Source of the DNA: Sediminibacterium goheungense
Lineage (GTDB): Bacteria; Bacteroidota; Bacteroidia; Chitinophagales; Chitinophagaceae
Direction: 5' to 3'
NCBI RefSeq assembly: GCF_004361915.1
Contig: NZ_SNWP01000011.1
Span: 310,001 to 374,000 of the forward strand
DNA length: 64,000 nucleotides
The notes beneath the pieces were generated by a model. It had not been told where the DNA came from. It ran no database searches and saw only the letters and a program-made list of their open reading frames with translations. A program made the translations under genes and the position numbers. The number at the start of each line of letters is the position of its first letter. The first letter of the stretch is position 1. Below, one piece after another: positions 27,547 to 35,098 of the stretch.

Positions 27547-28125
27547 ATGATGACAAGTGTGCAGACCAATGAACCGAAACGTATTCACCCCCATAAATTT
27601 ACCATGTGGGTGGCCATGGGTAGTATTGTAATGGCATTCGCCGGTTTAACGAGTGCCTATATTGTAAAAAAGAACCAGAGCAGCTGGCTTGAGTTCGATT
27701 TACCCGTTGTATTCTGGTATTCCACAGCCGTAATACTCATCAGCAGTGTAACCATGCACCTGGCAACCAAAGCCTTTAAGGCAAGGGAAATGGGGCGTTA
27801 CCGGACGCTTATGACCGTTACAGCTGCATTGGGTGTATTGTTTATTGTATTACAATACCTCGGCTTTGTAAATCTGGAAGCCAACAATATAGCACTGGTA
27901 GGTGCTAAAAGTAATTCGGCAGCATCTTTTCTGCTGGTGATTACCGGTTTGCATATGGTACACGTTCTGGGTGGTGTTATTGCATTACTGGTGATGTTTA
28001 TACGTGCATACAGCAGCAAAACAAAGACCTATAGCAGTGTTCCGGTAGAAGTAGCGGGCACATACTGGCACTTTGTGGATGTGCTTTGGATATATCTTTT
28101 CATCTTTTATAACTGGATCGGATAG
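27547..28125 (+). CDS. coxC: Cytochrome c oxidase subunit III (first copy)
   Basis: A 192-residue five-helix protein of the heme-copper oxidase subunit III family. It opens with HPHKFTMWVAMGSIVMAFAG and ends with the family signature GTYWHFVDVLWIYLFIFYNW. ATG codons at 27547 and 27550 are both possible starts. The neighbouring gene encodes a second, different subunit III, an arrangement regular in ACIII-linked oxidase operons of Bacteroidota. Confidence 0.93.
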   Translation: MMTSVQTNEPKRIHPHKFTMWVAMGSIVMAFAGLTSAYIVKKNQSSWLEFDLPVVFWYSTAVILISSVTMHLATKAFKAREMGRYRTLMTVTAALGVLFIVLQYLGFVNLEANNIALVGAKSNSAASFLLVITGLHMVHVLGGVIALLVMFIRAYSSKTKTYSSVPVEVAGTYWHFVDVLWIYLFIFYNWIG

Positions 28126-28202
28126 TTCAAGAAAAAGTTCGCATTTATGCAGCTTTTTTGAACAACAGCCAATATTTTTGTAACGAAATTTTTAGAACGA
28201 TC

Positions 28203-28883
28203 ATGGCAACGACAACAACTGCAACAACAACCAAACTGTGGGGTGGCGGAAAGAGTCCCTTCAATGTAGAGTACGGCAAATTAATGATGTGGTACTTCCT
28301 CATGAGTGATGCCTTCACATTTGGTGCATTCCTGATCTCATACGGTACCATCCGTTTCTCAACCAATGGATGGCCTGACCCCAATGAGGTTTTCAAAAGC
28401 TTCCCTTTTGCTCCGGAAGGTGTAAACGCACCGTTGGTGTTCGTAAGTATCATGACCTTCATCCTCATCATCAGCTCTGTAACCATGGTACTGGCGGTAC
28501 ATGCCGGTCATAACATGGATAAAAAAGGTGTGGTAAAAAACCTGATCTGGACCATTATCGGTGGTCTTGCCTTCTTAGGTTGCCAGGCATGGGAGTGGAC
28601 ACATTTACACCACGAAGGTGCATGGTGGGGTAGCAACCCTTTCCTGAATGCTGACGGAACGGCTTCGTCTACCAACTTTACCAATTACTTCTTTACCATC
28701 ACCGGTTTCCATGGCTTCCATGTATTTTCCGGCGTCATCATCAATATCGTAATGCTGATTATGACACTGATGGATAAGTTTGAGCAGCGCGGACATTACC
28801 TGATGATCGAAAAAGCCGGTTTGTACTGGCACTTTGTAGACCTGGTATGGGTATTCGTATTCACCTGTTTTTACCTGGTTTAA
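28203..28883 (+). CDS. coxC: Cytochrome c oxidase subunit III (second copy)
   Basis: A 226-residue subunit III. The ATG at 28203 (MATTTTATTTKLWGGGKSPF) was chosen over a TTG at 28158. Helices include YGKLMMWYFLMSDAFTFGAF and VFVSIMTFILIISSVTMVL, and the end carries GLYWHFVDLVWVFVFTCFYL. It has the Glu-containing segment CQAWEWTHL. It is clearly diverged from the copy 78 bp upstream, not a recent duplicate. Confidence 0.93.
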   Translation: MATTTTATTTKLWGGGKSPFNVEYGKLMMWYFLMSDAFTFGAFLISYGTIRFSTNGWPDPNEVFKSFPFAPEGVNAPLVFVSIMTFILIISSVTMVLAVHAGHNMDKKGVVKNLIWTIIGGLAFLGCQAWEWTHLHHEGAWWGSNPFLNADGTASSTNFTNYFFTITGFHGFHVFSGVIINIVMLIMTLMDKFEQRGHYLMIEKAGLYWHFVDLVWVFVFTCFYLV

Positions 28884-28915
28884 TCAACATTCATTCACTT
28901 AATTAAGATATTGAT

Positions 28916-29386
28916 ATGTCACATACAGTAGGTCACGAAGAAACACATGGCGGCGGTACCGGAGAAATTAAAAAAGTAACCATCATCCTTTCTGTATTAA
29001 CCATCATTGAACTCGTACTGGGTTTCTGGATGATTGGTATGGAAAGCGAAGGATTGCGTCTGGCCATTAAAGGCGCCATCATCATCCTGATGTTAGCCAA
29101 AGCATTTTATATCGTAGGTTATTTCATGCACCTTAAACATGAAATCAAAAACCTGATCATGACCATCGTGGTGCCTCTGGCATTATTTATCTGGTTCATC
29201 ATCGCCTTTCTGTCTGATGGTAACTCTTTCAGAAACCTGCGCAATACTTACGATCCTTATTTCAAGGAACAAAGTACCATTAAGGTAGAGAAGAAAGAAC
29301 ATGGTGGTTCTCATGGTGCAGCAGCTGGTGCACATGCAGATACAACACAGCATGAAACCAAAGAAGCGGTGGAAACCAAACACTAA
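28916..29386 (+). CDS. coxD: Cytochrome c oxidase subunit IV
   Basis: A 156-residue protein with three helices (VTIILSVLTIIELVLGFWMI, LAIKGAIIILMLAKAFYIVG, LIMTIVVPLALFIWFIIAFL), matching the prokaryotic subunit IV/CyoD family. The sequence YFMHLKHEIKNLIMT is a good signature. The C-terminal tail is rich in His and Ala (GGSHGAAAGAHADTTQHE). A strong terminator follows directly. Confidence 0.9.
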   Translation: MSHTVGHEETHGGGTGEIKKVTIILSVLTIIELVLGFWMIGMESEGLRLAIKGAIIILMLAKAFYIVGYFMHLKHEIKNLIMTIVVPLALFIWFIIAFLSDGNSFRNLRNTYDPYFKEQSTIKVEKKEHGGSHGAAAGAHADTTQHETKEAVETKH

Positions 29387-29420
29387 GATCTAACCAGTCT
29401 GAAATAATATTGTAACCGGA

Positions 29421-29450
29421 AACCATCGCTTATGTGGCGATGGTTTTTTT
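29421..29450 (+). terminator. Rho-independent terminator after coxD
   Basis: A 9-bp perfect stem, AACCATCGC / GCGATGGTT, with a seven-base loop and a run of T. It ends only 14 bp before the sco start, so sco is either read through or expressed from a promoter overlapping this site. Confidence 0.88.
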
Positions 29451-29463
29451 ATACCCTCCGAAT

Positions 29464-30276
29464 ATGAACAAGAAAGCGATACTGGGTTTAATGGTGGCCG
29501 TTTTTATTCCGGTGTTCTGTTACCTCATTCTCAAATATTCCAGCGAAAATGCGGTAGATATGCCGCGTAAATACCTGTTGGATACGGTGGTAACACGTGT
29601 AGAGAAAGGTAAAATGATCACCGATAGCATCTGGCATAAAACCGCCAATATTCGCCTGCAGAACCAGTTGGGCGACACGGTGAGCCTTTACGATAAGCAG
29701 GGGAAAATTATGGTGGTTGATTTCTTCTTTACCAGTTGCAGAAGCATATGCCCCGGACTCACCAGAAATATGGCAAAATTGCAGCAATCGTTTCTGAGGG
29801 GGGGCGATATCAGAAAGAAAGTAGACACTTCCATCGTACAGTTTGTATCCTTCACGGTAGATCCTGAACATGATTCTGTAAACGTGATAAAAGACTATGC
29901 CGACCGCTTTGGTGTAAATCACGATAACTGGTGGATGCTCACCGGCAACAAAGATTCTATTTACCGTTTTGCCTTCGAAGAGCTGAAAGTAGATAAGTTC
30001 AGTGAAGAACCTATGAGTCCAGATTTTGTGCATACCACCCGTTTTGTACTGCTCGATAAAGATCGTTATGTACGTGGCTATTACAATGGGCTCGACTCTT
30101 CATCACTCTCCAAACTGGCTAGAGATATTGGTTTGCTGATGCTGGAAAAAGATGCGAAAAAGAAAAGTACCGTATTCATGCAGATCATTGACCTGAGCTG
30201 GCTATGGCTCATCATTGTAATGCTGGTTATATTCTTTGTATTATACATGCGCAAACGCAGAAAAATAAACGGATAG
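29464..30276 (+). CDS. SCO1/SenC copper chaperone
   Basis: A 270-residue protein from the ATG at 29464 (MNKKAILGLMVAVFIPVFCY, an N-terminal membrane anchor); a GTG at 29434 lies within the terminator and is rejected. The thioredoxin fold has the copper-binding CxxxC (Cys92 and Cys96, TSCRSICPG) and the distal His190 (PDFVHTTRF). It delivers copper to the CuA site of subunit II. Unlike most SCO proteins it also has a C-terminal membrane helix (LSWLWLIIVMLVIFFVLYM) and a basic tail. Confidence 0.93.
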   Translation: MNKKAILGLMVAVFIPVFCYLILKYSSENAVDMPRKYLLDTVVTRVEKGKMITDSIWHKTANIRLQNQLGDTVSLYDKQGKIMVVDFFFTSCRSICPGLTRNMAKLQQSFLRGGDIRKKVDTSIVQFVSFTVDPEHDSVNVIKDYADRFGVNHDNWWMLTGNKDSIYRFAFEELKVDKFSEEPMSPDFVHTTRFVLLDKDRYVRGYYNGLDSSSLSKLARDIGLLMLEKDAKKKSTVFMQIIDLSWLWLIIVMLVIFFVLYMRKRRKING

Positions 30277-30329
30277 TAAAACCATTCTGTATATTTCTGT
30301 GTTCTTTGTGGCAATAAATTGAAACAAAC

Positions 30330-30914
30330 ATGCTTCAACCCTCACTCCCCAAAAACGATAAACAGGCCCGCTGGCTTATAGCTATTTTTTCTGTGGTAGT
30401 TTTTACGGCCGTAGTAATACTCGGAAAAGTTAAGCTCGAGGTAGATGTAAATTTCGATGTACATATTTTCGCCACCATCAATGCCTTTATCAATGCAACC
30501 ATTGCTTTGTTACTGGTAGCAGCACTGGTAATGGTAAAACAAAAAAAATACCTGGCACATAAAAGATTGATGATGGCTGCTTTATTGCTATCCATCGCTT
30601 TTCTTGTATCTTATATACTACATCACCTGCTCGCCGGTGAAGCGAAGTTTGGCGACAGTGATCATGACGGAATCGTGAGTGAAGCTGAGAAACTGGCAGT
30701 GGGCGGCATGCGTATGGTATATTTCATCATTCTCATTACCCATATTTTCCTGGCGGCCATTATTCTGCCTTTTATCTTATTTACCGCCTACCGTGGCCTA
30801 ACAGGTGAATATGCCCGACACCGGAAAATTGCCAAAATAACCTGGCCACTCTGGTTCTATGTAGCCGTTACAGGGCCGGTTGTGTACTTTATGATCAGTC
30901 CGTACTATTCGTAA
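30330..30914 (+). CDS. DUF420 (CtaM-like) membrane protein with EF-hand-like loop
   Basis: A 194-residue protein with about five helices, starting at WLIAIFSVVVFTAVVILG. DUF420 proteins such as CtaM are needed for maturation of some heme-copper oxidases, which fits its place at the end of the operon. Between helices three and four is an insert with a full EF-hand calcium-loop pattern, DSDHDGIVSEAE (residues 109-120: Asp1, Asp3, Asp5, Gly6, Glu12). The C-terminal half has THIFLAAIILPFILFTAYRG. Confidence 0.88.
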   Translation: MLQPSLPKNDKQARWLIAIFSVVVFTAVVILGKVKLEVDVNFDVHIFATINAFINATIALLLVAALVMVKQKKYLAHKRLMMAALLLSIAFLVSYILHHLLAGEAKFGDSDHDGIVSEAEKLAVGGMRMVYFIILITHIFLAAIILPFILFTAYRGLTGEYARHRKIAKITWPLWFYVAVTGPVVYFMISPYYS

Positions 30915-30991
30915 TTTGGAAATTTGGAAATGTGCTAATTTGGAAATGATGATAGCTTTCATTTTCAAATTAGCATTCCGCCTCAGGTGGA
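30915..30991. repeat. AATTTGGAAAT hairpin plus CCGCCTCAGGTGG element
   Basis: AATTTGGAAATTTGG words are followed by their complement (TTTTCAAATTAGC), forming an AT hairpin between convergent genes. Next to it, at 30977-30991, is TCCGCCTCAGGTGGA, a one-mismatch copy of the palindrome found in every unit of the 50.7-51.4 kb array. Confidence 0.6.
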
Positions 30992-31378
30992 TCAAATTTC
31001 TAAATTCTCTGCCGGGTCCCAGAACTTTTTTTCGAAGTCTACAATCATATCGTCTTTCACTTTTATTTTTTCTTTAGCGAGTAGTTCTTCCATCAAAGTG
31101 GGTGTTGCGAAATGGGCCTTGCCACTGAGCATACCATTTCTGTTTACAACACGGTGTGCGGGTACTTTAGGTTGTATGTGAAAAGAGCCATTCATGGCCC
31201 AGCCCACCATACGTGCACTCATTTTTGTACCGAGATAAGCTGCAATGGCTCCATAGGTAGTAACACGGCCTTTCGGTACAAGCCTTACCACCTCATATAC
31301 CTGTTCAAAAAAAGAAATGTCTTTACTTCCCCCGGGTAAAATACTGCGGGGTTTTTCGATGTGTTTGCTGGAAGACAC
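30992..31378 (-). CDS. Alkyltransferase-like protein (MGMT fold, catalytic Cys replaced by Ala)
   Basis: A 128-residue protein of the methylated-DNA-[protein]-cysteine methyltransferase DNA-binding-domain family. It has the winged-helix block GRVTTYGAIAAYLG with the conserved Tyr42 and the Arg finger in SARMVGWAMN. The active-site motif PCHRV reads PAHRVV (Ala74), so it cannot accept an alkyl group. Such ATL proteins bind O6-alkylguanine and hand it to nucleotide excision repair. The C-terminal tail (DFEKKFWDP) is extended. It is convergent with the respiratory operon. Confidence 0.9.
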   Translation of the reverse strand: MSSSKHIEKPRSILPGGSKDISFFEQVYEVVRLVPKGRVTTYGAIAAYLGTKMSARMVGWAMNGSFHIQPKVPAHRVVNRNGMLSGKAHFATPTLMEELLAKEKIKVKDDMIVDFEKKFWDPAENLEI

Positions 31379-31401
31379 TGTATCAAATTTATACAGGCAA
31401 T

Positions 31402-31608
31402 TTACGCTTTAGAAACAGCGCTATGCTTTTTCTGCTCAACTAATTCTGACTTGCGTGGTTCGGGCACAGATTCATACTCAAACGGACAATGCCTGCAGCC
31501 ATGTCCGCAGCAATAACCCTTGGCTATATGGTAGGCTTCGGTGAACACTACATAACCATGTTCGTCATAATAAAAATCTTTTCCCTCAATTAATGGATGA
31601 TGGTTCAC
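31402..31608 (-). CDS. DUF5522 small Cys-rich protein
   Basis: A 68-residue protein with EGKDFYYDEHGYVVFTEAYH and the cluster GYCCGHGCRHCPF, the mark of DUF5522, a small Bacteroidota family that probably binds a metal through its four Cys. Its start overlaps the end of trmB by 23 bp, so the two are coupled. The function is unknown. Confidence 0.88.
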   Translation of the reverse strand: MNHHPLIEGKDFYYDEHGYVVFTEAYHIAKGYCCGHGCRHCPFEYESVPEPRKSELVEQKKHSAVSKA

Positions 31609-32293
31609 GCAGGCTTTGTTTTAAAGTTTCGTCAATGGCAGTTGGCAGTTCCTTATTCAATTTAAAACAGAGATAGTGAATGCGGTTACTTTGTGCAATA
31701 TCCAGCCCCTCATAATGTGTTTTAATCAACAATTCGGGTTTAATGGAAGCTTCCTGATGAATATTGGCTGAGTTTTCTACCAGTTCCAGTCCATATAACC
31801 CAATCACCAGTAAAGTAAAATGATAGAGATCGGGACTATCGGTTTTTAAGTGGACGAGCCCGTCTTTGGCCAGAATTTGCTGGTAGAGCCGGAGAAATTT
31901 AGGATGGGTCAGTCTTTTTTTGGCCCTCGAAATACGCAGTTGCGGATCGGGGAAAGTGATCCATATTTCTGATACCTCGCCTGGTGCAAAATAGTTGGTG
32001 ATTTTATCCATATGCGACCTGATAAAAGCCACATTCGATAAACCTTCATCCAATGCCGTTTTGGCCCCACGCCAGATACGGTTGCCTTTGATATCTATTC
32101 CAATAAAATTGCGGTTAGCATACATACGGCCCAGCCCAACAGCATATTCACCCTTACCACAGGCCAGCTCAAGGGTGAGCGGGTTTTCATTCTTAAAAAA
32201 TGCCTTCCATGTACCCTGCCTATTTTCCGGGTATTCGAGTACATTCTCAAACCCTTTAATAGCCTCAAAACGTATTAATTTTTTCTGTCCCAT
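31586..32293 (-). CDS. trmB: tRNA (guanine-N7-)-methyltransferase
   Basis: A 235-residue SAM-dependent methyltransferase. The SAM-binding segment is LELACGKGEYAVGLG, followed by FIGIDIKGNRIW and the TrmB hallmark WITFPDPQLRISRAKKRLTH. The C-terminal part has HLKTDSPDLYHFTL. It makes m7G46 in tRNA. DUF5522 follows with overlap. A hairpin of GGAATAAG words lies just upstream. Confidence 0.95.
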   Translation of the reverse strand: MGQKKLIRFEAIKGFENVLEYPENRQGTWKAFFKNENPLTLELACGKGEYAVGLGRMYANRNFIGIDIKGNRIWRGAKTALDEGLSNVAFIRSHMDKITNYFAPGEVSEIWITFPDPQLRISRAKKRLTHPKFLRLYQQILAKDGLVHLKTDSPDLYHFTLLVIGLYGLELVENSANIHQEASIKPELLIKTHYEGLDIAQSNRIHYLCFKLNKELPTAIDETLKQSLREPSSIN

Positions 32294-32302
32294 CAGGGAG
32301 CA

Positions 32303-32400
32303 AAGGTAAGAAACAGAGAAATAAGGAATAAGGAATAAGGAATGAGAAAGGAAAGCAGAAAACTAACTTTCTCATTCCTTATTCTTCTGTTTCTTATTAT
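32303..32400. repeat. Hairpin of GGAATAAG words
   Basis: Three copies of GGAATAA and AATGAGAAAGG are answered by CTTTCTCATTCCTTATTCTTC on the other arm. It lies between trmB and the next minus-strand gene, whose last codons run into it, and may serve as that gene's terminator. Confidence 0.6.
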
Positions 32401-32705
32401 AACAATCCTTTCCCCGCAACGGCTTTCAGTACTTTTCTTTCGGGTTCAACAGCCAACAGGGGACTGGCCTGTGAAAGGGCTTCCTGAAAATCGTGGAGGG
32501 TTTGAGATTTTTCGTGGCTTTCGGGTGAGTCCCAGAGTTCGGTAACGAGAATATGGTCGCCATTTTCGGCATCCTGGTTAATAATGTACAGGTGACAGCC
32601 ATGTACATAAGCAATTTTATTATACAATCCGGTGAGGATGTTGAGCAGGTTATTACCCTTCGATTGGCGGGTAACAAAACGGGTTTGCAATGTGTAGTGG
32701 TGCAT
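32397..32705 (-). CDS. Antibiotic-biosynthesis-monooxygenase (ABM)-type small protein
   Basis: About 102 residues from the ATG at 32705 (MHHYTLQTRFVTRQSKGNNL). The alpha/beta pattern includes GCHLYIINQDAENGDHILVT and ELWDSPESHEKSQTLHDF, matching the ABM/quinol monooxygenase dimeric ferredoxin-like fold. The frame stays open upstream to 32879, but that extension crosses a hairpin and shows no family features. The substrate is unknown. It lies downstream of the TlpA-like gene on the same strand. Confidence 0.8.
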   Translation of the reverse strand: MHHYTLQTRFVTRQSKGNNLLNILTGLYNKIAYVHGCHLYIINQDAENGDHILVTELWDSPESHEKSQTLHDFQEALSQASPLLAVEPERKVLKAVAGKGLL

Positions 32706-32822
32706 ATTGGGTTTATTTGCTTGCCAATAGACACGCAAGAATGGGGCCATGAAGCCTGTAAGCTGTGAAAGAATCATTAAAATAGTGGCATCGGCACCGG
32801 ATTGTAAGGGCCTGCTAACAGA

Positions 32823-32846
32823 AACAGCCCCCACTTGAGGGCTGTT
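32823..32846 (-). terminator. Hairpin terminator after the TlpA-like gene
   Basis: AACAGCCC and GGGCTGTT pair over 8 bp with an 8-base loop, and on the minus strand a T-rich stretch (TCTGTT) follows. It sits 33-56 bp past the stop at 32879. Confidence 0.6.
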
Positions 32847-32878
32847 CCGAAAACTCCCGATGAGTTGTTTACCACACA

Positions 32879-34141
32879 CTATTGTAAAAGCTTATCTGCT
32901 TCTTCATGAAAGGTTTTTATAAAATCCTCGTAATATTTTCCGGTCGCGGGTCCTGAGAAACCGGTATGTAGTTTAGATACTTTGCCTGTTTTATCGATGA
33001 AAACAGTGGTCGGAAAAGAAATAAAATTCTGCAAGGCAGGTAAGCTTGCTACCACTACCTGTTTATCTGCCACACCGCCTACCAGTAGTGGGTATTGAAT
33101 ATTGTAACGTTTGGAGAAACGGTCGAAGGCTTTTTTTATATATGCAGTATCTGTTTGTCTTTCGTACTGCAGTGCCACCACTTCAATACCCCTGTTTTTA
33201 TTTTTCTCGTACCAGGCGCCCATAAAATTGGCCTCGTCCATACAATTGGGGCACCAGGTACCACCAATGGTTACAATCAATGGTTTACCCGCAAACCTGT
33301 TATCGGATGAACTGATGATGTTTCCATTTGCATCCGGAAAGCTGAACTGAAAAATACGGTTGCTTTCTTCTTTAAGTTTGGTGAGTGAATAGGCATCGGG
33401 TAATGCGGCATTGGGGTTCAGCGAAGCCGTGAAGGGCGTGGAACTTCTTGCATTTACATTTTCACCTTTCAAACTACCATCGGGCAGCACAGTGGCTTTG
33501 TAGTAAGAAGGCGAAGACCCGATAAAGGAAGACAGTTGAAGCTGGTTATCTTCAAGGGTACCTTCCAGAAAACGGGAGTCGCCGGTTACACGCAGAAAAG
33601 TAGCGGTAACACGATGGCCCTTTTGCTGAAAAATGCCCACTGCTTTTTCTTTTTTCCCTTCTGCGCTTCCAAACTCTACATCATAGGTACCACTGATGTC
33701 TTTTATGGGTGAAGAGCCGGTTTCATAAAAGCGGTCAGCGATACCTTTTTGCGCTTTTACAAGTGTGGTACCACCCTTCAGGTTTTGTTTGCGTAATACA
33801 CCACTTAGCAGGTTGCCATCATAAGCCAGTGCCAGCTCATTCTCAAACAGGGGGAAGGGTATAAACAGTGAGTCGTTGGCGATGCTGAAATGGCCGGCAG
33901 CAAATTTTTCGTTGCCATTTAATAAATACACGGCACCATCGCGTTCTACCTGAAAATGAAAGGGCACTTCTACGCCGGGCTTGATGGTAAAAAGCCCACG
34001 CCATTTACCCATCACCAGATCGGGCTGTAAGCGGTTGGTAGCAGCGGTATCTGCCTGTAATTTATCTGTATCAGCTGCATGACTTGTAGCCGGTATTAGT
34101 AAGGGGAGCAAAGCCAGCACGGGAATCAAAATATTTTTCAT
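32879..34141 (-). CDS. TlpA-family thioredoxin-like protein with long N-terminal domain
   Basis: A 420-residue protein from the ATG at 34141 with a signal peptide (MKNILIPVLALLPLLIPATSHA). Residues about 35-260 form a beta-rich domain (GKWRGLFTIKPGVEVPFHFQV, ISGTYDVEFGSAEGKKEK) that often precedes the redox domain in Bacteroidota. The C-terminal TlpA/AhpC-TSA domain has GGTWCPNCMDEANF with the CPNC pair. It probably reduces or forms disulfides in the periplasm. Its promoter carries a strong operator palindrome at 34151-34169. Confidence 0.88.
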   Translation of the reverse strand: MKNILIPVLALLPLLIPATSHAADTDKLQADTAATNRLQPDLVMGKWRGLFTIKPGVEVPFHFQVERDGAVYLLNGNEKFAAGHFSIANDSLFIPFPLFENELALAYDGNLLSGVLRKQNLKGGTTLVKAQKGIADRFYETGSSPIKDISGTYDVEFGSAEGKKEKAVGIFQQKGHRVTATFLRVTGDSRFLEGTLEDNQLQLSSFIGSSPSYYKATVLPDGSLKGENVNARSSTPFTASLNPNAALPDAYSLTKLKEESNRIFQFSFPDANGNIISSSDNRFAGKPLIVTIGGTWCPNCMDEANFMGAWYEKNKNRGIEVVALQYERQTDTAYIKKAFDRFSKRYNIQYPLLVGGVADKQVVVASLPALQNFISFPTTVFIDKTGKVSKLHTGFSGPATGKYYEDFIKTFHEEADKLLQ

Positions 34142-34150
34142 ATACTTAAA

Positions 34151-34176
34151 GTCTACTAAATCAGTAGACAAATATA
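34151..34176 (-). promoter_or_regulatory. -7 element with operator palindrome GTCTACT-AAATC-AGTAGAC
   Basis: On the minus strand a perfect -7 element, TATATTTG (34176-34169), is followed at the expected transcription start by a 7-bp-arm palindrome (34151-34169) 10 bp before the ATG. A repressor bound here would block the start site. A related palindrome controls the hydroxylase gene at 49344-49368, suggesting one regulator. Confidence 0.65.
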
Positions 34177-34516
34177 GATAACTATTTTGAACCGGAAAAA
34201 ATCTTGTTATAAAGAGAAAGCTGTAGGAAGCGTTAACTGCCCGGGGGGTTGGGTAAGGGGTGGCAAAACCTGTTACGAAGGTTTGAATTCATCGGTAGTG
34301 TATAAAGGCTGCAATAGCAGTTTTGTAATCTGGTTATGGTTACTTGTAAGTATCCCTAAATCACAGACAGTTTAAAAAAAGCACCTGCAAAAGTATTATG
34401 ATGAATTTACCTAACGTTATAATCAGAGAGATATTAGCAATGTTGCTCGTTTTCACAAGGCTATTGAAAAGTGTGAGAAAGCACGTTCAAAATATCGAGA
34501 ACTTACCAATGAAAAA
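34177..34516. pseudogene. Gene-poor stretch with a degraded coding remnant
   Basis: There is no intact gene. On the plus strand, 34379-34522 translates to KHLQKYYDEFT, a TAA, then RYNQRDISNVARFHKAIEKC and KARSKYRELTNEKL before a second stop. The helical, charged character and steady composition suggest the tail of a former gene broken by a stop; no start is present. A 62-codon frame from a TTG at 34187 precedes it but has no family features. It marks the edge of the AT-rich accessory patch. Confidence 0.4.
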
Positions 34517-35098
34517 TTATAAAACATCGAATATATATTTATCATTATGATTAAAATTAGAAGGCTTGCACAAACAGCCATAGTAATTTACCTCTTTACA
34601 TAAAGGCAAAAAAGATTTTTCATCAATAGTCAAAACAGTATCGCATTTAAAATAATCTGCACTGGCAATAATCATTAAATCCTTAATTATCCATTCACGT
34701 GCCATTACCAAGTCATGTTCAGGAAACCCAAGTGTCCGAGCCAAAGAATTTTGTTTAGTTGTTCCTAAAATTTTATGATAATTGCTTGTCATGTGTTCTG
34801 CAACATCAGTATCATAAGGAACATAAGTCATCGTACTAATATTCATCTTCTTAACAAGACTTTCAGTTTTCTTTATGTTGGTACTTTTATCATACATTTC
34901 CCCAATACTTACAGCCGAAATATAAAAGTTTCTTTTTTGTTTTCCTGTTGATTTGTTTGTATTTAAATCATCAATTAATCTTTTGACGAAAGCGCAGTCC
35001 GAATCAGTGTTGTTTTCTCTTGAACCTTGCATATATGCAAAAATTGTGCTGGTGTCAAGAAATATATGTTCCCATTGCAGATAAGATATTTTTCTCAT
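34517..35098 (-). CDS. PIN-domain protein (putative RNase toxin)
   Basis: A 193-residue protein with a PIN-like fold. The four acidic residues expected for a metal-dependent RNase are visible: Asp15 (IFLDTSTIFAYM), Glu67 (SAVSIGEM), Asp140 (IIKDLMIIASADYF) and Asp159 (VLTIDEKSF). It is longer than a typical VapC (about 130), with an inserted helical region (about 70-125). Its ATG overlaps the stop of the upstream 245-residue gene by ATGA. The pair is AT-rich against its neighbours. Toxin activity is inferred from the domain and operon shape. Confidence 0.72.
   Translation of the reverse strand: MRKISYLQWEHIFLDTSTIFAYMQGSRENNTDSDCAFVKRLIDDLNTNKSTGKQKRNFYISAVSIGEMYDKSTNIKKTESLVKKMNISTMTYVPYDTDVAEHMTSNYHKILGTTKQNSLARTLGFPEHDLVMAREWIIKDLMIIASADYFKCDTVLTIDEKSFLPLCKEVNYYGCLCKPSNFNHNDKYIFDVL

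Noticed and set aside
32706..32879. N-terminal extension of the ABM-type gene
   Set aside because: The extension crosses a hairpin terminator and adds residues with no family match.
34187..34375. 62-codon plus-strand frame from a TTG
   Set aside because: No motif, a non-ATG start overlapping the divergent promoter, and no sign of conservation.
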